Shown here one piece after another: positions 58,462 through 64,000 of a stretch of DNA of 64,000 nt (position 1 is the stretch's first letter; each line of letters opens with the position of its first letter). This DNA is from a bacterium (GTDB taxonomy: Bacteria; Elusimicrobiota; Elusimicrobia; UBA1565; UBA9628). The stretch lies in the NCBI GenBank assembly GCA_021822495.1, contig JAKAQO010000008.1:43207-107206 (forward strand). Direction: 5' to 3'. The translations under genes and the position numbers were made by a program. Under the pieces are notes generated by a model. The model was not told the origin of the DNA. It saw only the letters and a program-made list of their open reading frames with translations, and made no database searches.

Positions 58462-59636
58462 GAAGATCGCCTGGAAGGAGCGCCAAATTGAATGGCCGCT
58501 GCGGCTTTTTGAGCGGTTTTAAGAGCTTCCGCCGGATTCGGGCCCAGCGCGGTCACATGCCCCATTTTTCTTCCGGGAAAACTTTCCTTTTTTCCGTAGA
58601 GATGAACCGAGGCCCCCGAAACGGCCCTCGCTTCATCAAGTCCTTTGGGGATTCCATCTCCCTTTTCGATACCCAGAAGATTAACCATGGCGGCGGCCTT
58701 TTCTTTGAGAGCGGCAGAGCCGAGAGGCAAATCAAAAACCGCGCGAACATGATTATCAAACTGGCTTGATTCACAAGCCTCAATCGTATAATGACCGGAG
58801 TTATGAACCCGCGGAGATATCTCGTTGACCAGAATCTCCCCATCTTTTCGGAGAAAAAGTTCAACGCCCATGGAGCCCACTCCGCCAATTCCCTCAACCG
58901 CTTTAAGAGCGATCTCCGAAGCGCGGACCGCGGTTGGCTCATCAATAGAAGCGGGAACAAGAACGGCCCGGCACACATGATTTTCCTGAATCGTTTCGGC
59001 CACGGGATAAACCGCCGCCTCTTTATTTTGCGAGACAGAAACAATCACGGCTAACTCCTTTTCAAATAGACAAAATTCTTCCGCGTAAAGAGATTCCGCA
59101 TCTCCCTTGAGAAATTCCCAAGCGCTTTTAATTTCTTCTTCTGAACGAGCGACAGCGTTGCCTCGTCCATCATAAGCGTTCCGGCGTTTTTTAATCATCA
59201 CGGCCCCGCCCCATTTTTTGGCTGTGGATATAATTTCCTCGACACTGGAAGCTTCCGCAAAACGCGGAACCGGAATCCCCTGGCGGGAGAGCTCACGCTT
59301 CTGGAAAAACTTATCCTGAATCAAAGACAGACAAGAAGACGAGGGACGCACGCAATGCCCCGAGCGTTCCAAGTCCGCTAAAAGTTGAGAGTCCACGAAT
59401 TCATTTTCCAAGGTCAGAACATCGCAAGCATCCGCAAGAGAAGACAAAGCGGCGCGGTCATTAAGAGAACCAAGAAAAAATTGATCCGCAAGTTTTACAG
59501 CGGGGCTGTCAGGCGATTGAGCCAAAATAACCACTTTAAACCCAAGCCTTTTGGCAGCCTCAGACATCATCGCCGCCAATTGCCCACCGCCCAATATCCC
59601 CAAGGTTTTCAAGGCGCCGATTTTAACTTTTCCCAT
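58458..59636 (-). CDS. purK: 5-(carboxyamino)imidazole ribonucleotide synthase
   Basis: [48 protein letters not shown]. Confidence 0.95.
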   Translation of the reverse strand: MGKVKIGALKTLGILGGGQLAAMMSEAAKRLGFKVVILAQSPDSPAVKLADQFFLGSLNDRAALSSLADACDVLTLENEFVDSQLLADLERSGHCVRPSSSCLSLIQDKFFQKRELSRQGIPVPRFAEASSVEEIISTAKKWGGAVMIKKRRNAYDGRGNAVARSEEEIKSAWEFLKGDAESLYAEEFCLFEKELAVIVSVSQNKEAAVYPVAETIQENHVCRAVLVPASIDEPTAVRASEIALKAVEGIGGVGSMGVELFLRKDGEILVNEISPRVHNSGHYTIEACESSQFDNHVRAVFDLPLGSAALKEKAAAMVNLLGIEKGDGIPKGLDEARAVSGASVHLYGKKESFPGRKMGHVTALGPNPAEALKTAQKAAAAIQFGAPSRRSS

Positions 59637-59739
59637 AAATCATTCCCCAAAAAATGAGGACAATCAATTTTACCATAGTTCCCACGTCGGCGGTTTTATT
59701 TAAAACGCGGAGATAAGCAAAATGATATCATGACTCAAT

Positions 59740-60363
59740 ATGGGCCCCCAATGGATGGACCGGCTGGAAAGAAAATTGGGCTTTTTGTCCATCCCTGGTC
59801 TCGCCGCGTTTCTGGCCGGAATGAACGCCATCATTGGAATTCTCAGCCTCTTTAAACCTCAATTTCCCGATATTCTCGTCTTTGATCCCGGCTTGTTTTT
59901 AAGCGGGCAATATTGGCGCGCCATAACTTTCCTCTTTGTCCCGCCGGAAATGGGGCCTTTGTGGCTGGCCTTTTGGCTGATTTTTTTCTACTGGCTCATG
60001 AACCGCCTGGAACAAATCTGGGGAGATTTTAAATTTCTCGCCTATTGTCTCATCGGGGCTTTGGCCGTAATCGCGTGTTCTCTCATTTTAGGCCGGGAAT
60101 TTTCCAATTCCATTTTTACGACGAGTCTGGTTCTCGCTTTCGCGCGACTCAACGCCGATGTCGAAATTCTTTTATTTTTCTTTTTGCCGATTAAAATGAA
60201 ATGGATTTGGGCCGTCGGCTGTTTTGTCGTCGCCTGGACTCTTTTGTTCGGTTCTTTTGGGGATCGTCTCTATTACGGCCTTGGCGTTCTCAACTATCTC
60301 GTCTTTTTCGGCCCGGAACACTGGAATTCTCTCTATTTTGCCTGGCGCCGGCGACGGCTTTAG
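59740..60363 (+). CDS. rhomboid-like membrane protein lacking recognisable catalytic residues
   Basis: Multi-TM, GQYWRAITFLFVPP and LPIKMKWI rhomboid-like signatures; no GxSG. Confidence 0.7.
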   Translation: MGPQWMDRLERKLGFLSIPGLAAFLAGMNAIIGILSLFKPQFPDILVFDPGLFLSGQYWRAITFLFVPPEMGPLWLAFWLIFFYWLMNRLEQIWGDFKFLAYCLIGALAVIACSLILGREFSNSIFTTSLVLAFARLNADVEILLFFFLPIKMKWIWAVGCFVVAWTLLFGSFGDRLYYGLGVLNYLVFFGPEHWNSLYFAWRRRRL

Positions 60364-60385
60364 AAGCGCGTCCAAAGAATCTTGA

Positions 60386-60775
60386 TCAATTCCAAAGACG
60401 AAGCCCTGGAACGCGGCGAAAATGAGCGTCGAGCGTCACCAGAACAGACCCTGTTTCAACCGTTTGCGCCGCCAGCCAAACATCGTTAATGGGAACGGGA
60501 GTTCCGGCGCGGGCGAGCCCCGCCTTAATTTCTCCGAAAATCCGCGCCGTCTCAAGAGAAAGCAAAAGCGGCAAGACTCCCGGGCGCGTCAGGAACTTCT
60601 CCAGAATCCTTTCATTTTCGGCGCGTTTGTGTCCGCCCCGAAAGCCCGCCTGAAGTTCTCCCAAGACAATCACGGACATGAAAACGGTCTCGGCTTGAGA
60701 CAATGCGTCTAAAATCGCATGATTTCCCGCCAGAAAGGCGGCATAGGCGTTTGTGTCGAGAATGATTGATTTCAT
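60386..60775 (-). CDS. PIN-domain toxin, VapC-like
   Basis: ILDTNAYAAFL, SVIVLGEL, INDVWLAAQ, LVTLDAHFRRV. Confidence 0.9.
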   Translation of the reverse strand: MKSIILDTNAYAAFLAGNHAILDALSQAETVFMSVIVLGELQAGFRGGHKRAENERILEKFLTRPGVLPLLLSLETARIFGEIKAGLARAGTPVPINDVWLAAQTVETGSVLVTLDAHFRRVPGLRLWN

Positions 60776-61029
60776 TTCCAGTCTTCGGGATCGATTCGCT
60801 CGAACATTTCCGATGACTTTTTAAAAATATCGGCATCCTTCTTGGACCAAAGCCCGCAAAGGTCCTCGAAATTTTTCCGGCGATTGACGGTTTCTTCGCG
60901 CGACAGCCCCAGGGCCGACGCCAATATTTTTTTAATCGTCTTATTCAAACTCAGGCCGTTTTTTTCCGCCTCGCGTTCGATAAGATTAGCGAGACTGGGT
61001 TCGATATGATGGATGGTCATTGATTTCAT
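60772..61029 (-). CDS. antitoxin, ribbon-helix-helix (FitA/VapB-like)
   Basis: MKSMTIHHIEPSLANLIEREAEKNGLSLNKTIKKILASALGL; overlaps toxin by 4 nt; start chosen at internal Met. Confidence 0.8.
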   Translation of the reverse strand: MKSMTIHHIEPSLANLIEREAEKNGLSLNKTIKKILASALGLSREETVNRRKNFEDLCGLWSKKDADIFKKSSEMFERIDPEDWK

Positions 61030-61043
61030 ATTTTCCTCGATTA

Positions 61044-61080
61044 AACCATTAAGTGGTTCATTTATAACCATATTATGGTT
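61044..61080. promoter_or_regulatory. Tandem palindromic operators upstream of antitoxin
   Basis: AACCATTAAGTGGTT (61044-61058) and AACCATATTATGGTT (61066-61080). Confidence 0.7.
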
Positions 61081-61162
61081 CATATTTTTGCCCCTGTCAA
61101 GGGAGAAAAAAGCCGCCCGCCTGAATTTCAAGCGGGCGGAAAAATACGACTTCTTTTTAGTT

Positions 61163-61807
61163 TTATTTCGAGGCGAAGCTTTCCGATTTCATCACCCAAT
61201 AATTAAGCAAATCAAGACAAGCTTTGCGCACGGGCGCGGTTGACTGTCCCGAACTCACCACATTACCGCCTCTACGATCGAGGATCATCATCGTAGCTGC
61301 GCCATTATTTGCGAAGCTGCGGTTGTCGCTGTATCCCAATAGAATGGAACCGCTAGAATCTTTCGGCGCCATGAACATATAAGCGACTTCGGATTTTTTT
61401 GAATTATCTTTCTCGATAATAAACAATGCCGTCGCTTCGGAGGTCTCGCTACGATAAATGCCGGAACCGAGAGTAGACACGGGGGTACCCTGGTCAATTT
61501 TTTTCCCTATGTCTTGATTTTTCAGCGCCGCAACCAAGGTCTCCAAAGAACCTATTTGTTCAAGCGTGGGGGACGGAAGGCGAACGGCCACGCCGTGCGC
61601 CATCAGGCCCTGGACAAACTGAAGGGGACTTTCTTGTCCTGCGGCTACGGTCTTTGAGGTTAAGGTCTTTGCCTTTGCCGCACGAACGACTGTCTGAACG
61701 CCTTGTCCTACTTGGGCCTCAAAGTCCGAACCGGCGATTTGCGCCGCGCTCAAGATTTGAGAGCCGAACATCACGACTACGACTAACGCCATCAACGTAT
61801 TTTTCAT
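61163..61807 (-). CDS. secreted protein of unknown function
   Basis: Signal peptide MKNTLMALVVVVMFGSQILSAAQ; GGAGG upstream of ATG at 61807. Confidence 0.7.
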   Translation of the reverse strand: MKNTLMALVVVVMFGSQILSAAQIAGSDFEAQVGQGVQTVVRAAKAKTLTSKTVAAGQESPLQFVQGLMAHGVAVRLPSPTLEQIGSLETLVAALKNQDIGKKIDQGTPVSTLGSGIYRSETSEATALFIIEKDNSKKSEVAYMFMAPKDSSGSILLGYSDNRSFANNGAATMMILDRRGGNVVSSGQSTAPVRKACLDLLNYWVMKSESFASK

Positions 61808-61835
61808 GTAACGACCTCCGTTTTTTATTTTTGCT

Positions 61836-63998
61836 TCAAATGAAGAGTCCAACAAAGAATCCAATGAACGCGCCGACAACGGCGCCGATTGCTCCAAAAA
61901 CAGGGGCGAGAAACACAAGCGCAACTTTCGCATTCCCGCCGTAGGTCTTCGGAAAAATACGATTCGCCAGAAACGCGGCGGCTATGACGCCAACAATGAC
62001 GCCGACGCCGGCGCCCATGAGAACGTCAACGTTGCTGGCCAATGTCCCGCCAACTCCCGCCGCCGCGAGAGTCGCCGCATGGGCGGCGGCGGGCGCGGCC
62101 ATCAAGGTCGCCGCTGGGGCGAGATGCGGCATGAGCGCCAAGGCCAGAGTTCCAATCGCCAGACCCGCGATGACGGCGATGATTTTGCCTTTGACGGCTG
62201 CTTTCTCCGACTTTTGATTTTGAGGAGGAATGTCCATCGTGAAAGGATATCTCCCGATCTCAGGCGTGATGGAAAGTCGGCGGCCGTCGGAGCTGACGGA
62301 AAGAGCGTGAATCCAACCATCGGCGTCCGGAACGTCCATGCGCCAAAGTATTTTCCCCGTAAATCTGTTCCACGCCGAGACGGATGCTCCGTAGTGTGCC
62401 CCCCAATGCTCTCCGACATAGACGATGTTCCCATCCGGGCTGAGTGCCGTCGACATGGCCGCTCTCATAATCAAGGCGTCCCAAAAATTTCCCATGATTT
62501 TCGTCACGGGAGAAGCGAAAACCATTTCGCGCTTGCCGGTCTCGATATTCCACATCGCGGCTTGACGCCGATCGTGCTGGCCAGCAAACAAGTAGTGGCC
62601 GTCCGCGCTGACCGCCTTCGACCAGAATCCGACATTGGGGCCCTTGAAGGCGCGGATGATTTTTCCGTTTTGGGCGTCCAGGACGACGGCTTGCCCGTCT
62701 TCCATGCTGTCGACGATTACGATTTCCTTTCCGCCTTTAATCGTGGCGGCGAACGTAACCCAGAACGAAGGGAGATCCAAGCGGCGCAATTCCTCGCCCG
62801 TTTTCGCATCGCGCAGGCTGATGGAATGCCCGTCATCACTGATGACCGGAACTATTCCGCCGGCGGCGGTCGCACGGCCGGACACGGAAACCGGTTCCGC
62901 TTTCGCGCCGGCCGTCTTCGAATACTCAAGCTCGGCCGCGATGATCGCGCCGTTGGAGGCGGAACCGGAATTCGGAGTCATCGGCGCCGTGTTAGTCGGC
63001 GCGGCCGAAGATTCGATCGAGTTTTTTAAGGAGTCCACCAACGCATTGATATTGCGGTTGAGGGTGCGAACGTCATCCGAGCCCTTGGCGAAGGCCGCCA
63101 TGGAACCAAGATCCTTACCCCGCATAAAGCCCTCGCCCAAGGCGTAAACCATCGTCACGGGCAAGGCCAGCGCGTTGACGAGAACATAGGTCGCCGGCGC
63201 GAGCAATGAAAGAGCGAGTTTATAGCGCAAACCGATTGTTTGGGTTTTCCAAAGCGCCTTAAGTCCGTAGTACAAGACGCGGTGGCTCTGCCAAAGGATG
63301 ACCCCGAAAGCCGGAATCGGAATGGAGACAAGCGAGAGGGCCGATCCAGCAACCCCCTTGGCCAGCGCCTTAAGCGAGATGTCCGCGGCGTTCGATGGGC
63401 GCGGCTCGGCTTTTTGCCGCGCGATAGTCGCCTGGGCCTGAAGTCGAGCGTTGTTAAGTTGGTGGACCGCATCGCGCGCGGTCGAATTGATATCCTTAAC
63501 CGCCGCCGTAAAACCGCTCTGCGCGGCTTTCCCAAAGCCTCGAATCAACCCATAAAACATTCCAACGATGGGAGAAGCGGCCATGAGGAGAGGAACGGCG
63601 GGCAAAAGAAGCGCGCCATAGCCCAATTTGTAGCGCAAGCCCAAATTCTTATTGGTCAGGATTTCCCCGTAGCCGTACCAAAGGACCTGGGGCCCGTACC
63701 AAAGAGCCAATCCCGCGGCGCTGACCGAGAGAGCGACCGCGCCCACAACCGCAGCGCCCATGCCGGCGAAGAATCGGCCCCAAGAAATATCCATGGGCGC
63801 CGGAGGCGTCGGCGTACGCGGATCAGCGGGATGCCCCGCAACCGACGGTTCGGCCTTCGAGCCGTTGTCGGCGCCGGAGTTCGGCGTCTTGGGATATTGA
63901 ATATCCGTTTCCCGGTCGGAAAATCCCGGAATGAAAATCTCTTTTACCTTGTCGTCTTGAAGCGTCAACCGGACCAGCGTTTCTTCCTTAAGTCCCAT
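61836..63998 (-). CDS. multi-TM protein with WD40/PQQ-like beta-propeller and Gly-rich C-terminal TMs
   Basis: Duplicated TM module, propeller blades (e.g. SPDGNIVYVGEHWG), GVGVIVGVIAAAF C-terminus; start may lie outside window. Confidence 0.7.
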   Translation of the reverse strand: MGLKEETLVRLTLQDDKVKEIFIPGFSDRETDIQYPKTPNSGADNGSKAEPSVAGHPADPRTPTPPAPMDISWGRFFAGMGAAVVGAVALSVSAAGLALWYGPQVLWYGYGEILTNKNLGLRYKLGYGALLLPAVPLLMAASPIVGMFYGLIRGFGKAAQSGFTAAVKDINSTARDAVHQLNNARLQAQATIARQKAEPRPSNAADISLKALAKGVAGSALSLVSIPIPAFGVILWQSHRVLYYGLKALWKTQTIGLRYKLALSLLAPATYVLVNALALPVTMVYALGEGFMRGKDLGSMAAFAKGSDDVRTLNRNINALVDSLKNSIESSAAPTNTAPMTPNSGSASNGAIIAAELEYSKTAGAKAEPVSVSGRATAAGGIVPVISDDGHSISLRDAKTGEELRRLDLPSFWVTFAATIKGGKEIVIVDSMEDGQAVVLDAQNGKIIRAFKGPNVGFWSKAVSADGHYLFAGQHDRRQAAMWNIETGKREMVFASPVTKIMGNFWDALIMRAAMSTALSPDGNIVYVGEHWGAHYGASVSAWNRFTGKILWRMDVPDADGWIHALSVSSDGRRLSITPEIGRYPFTMDIPPQNQKSEKAAVKGKIIAVIAGLAIGTLALALMPHLAPAATLMAAPAAAHAATLAAAGVGGTLASNVDVLMGAGVGVIVGVIAAAFLANRIFPKTYGGNAKVALVFLAPVFGAIGAVVGAFIGFFVGLFI

Positions 63999-64000
63999 TT

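Noticed and set aside
59221-59240. GTGGATATAA DnaA-box-like string
   Set aside because: Isolated, imperfect and inside purK.
62079-63029. 316-aa forward ORF opposite the propeller protein
   Set aside because: Arg/His/Asp-rich antisense frame created by GC-biased codons; the reverse frame has coherent TM and propeller motifs.

Overview
64 kb chromosomal window from a Gram-negative-type bacterium. Gene content and style suggest Elusimicrobiota or a relative; this is inference only. Most of it is housekeeping: a sugar-phosphate block (gnd, zwf, polyphosphate-glucokinase-like ROK kinase, rpiB, pgi, kdsC-like), a MoxR/DUF58/Bat block, miaB-PilZ-miaA-hflX, sigma-70 and apt with three tRNAs, a reverse-strand murB-ftsQ-ftsA-ftsZ-pilT-dNK-yfiH-hisC-cmk-S1 block, purE/purK/tsaC, and a LysR/icd/DUF6671 island. 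No phage, transposase gene, CRISPR array or rRNA was seen. The items most worth following up are: (1) a 28-bp dif/XerCD-like site in an AT-rich convergent gap at about 40.3 kb, near two DnaA-box-like 9-mers and an orphan winged-helix-like gene; (2) a dispersed GGGACTGTCCC palindrome, including a large nested hairpin abutting the gnd ribosome-binding site; (3) a giant kelch/FN3 surface protein with a C-terminal sorting-like domain followed by a PorV-like protein; (4) paired 15-bp operators in front of a VapBC-type module; (5) a membrane/beta-propeller protein with an internally duplicated transmembrane module. All calls are from reading the sequence and the supplied ORFs; no database search was run.
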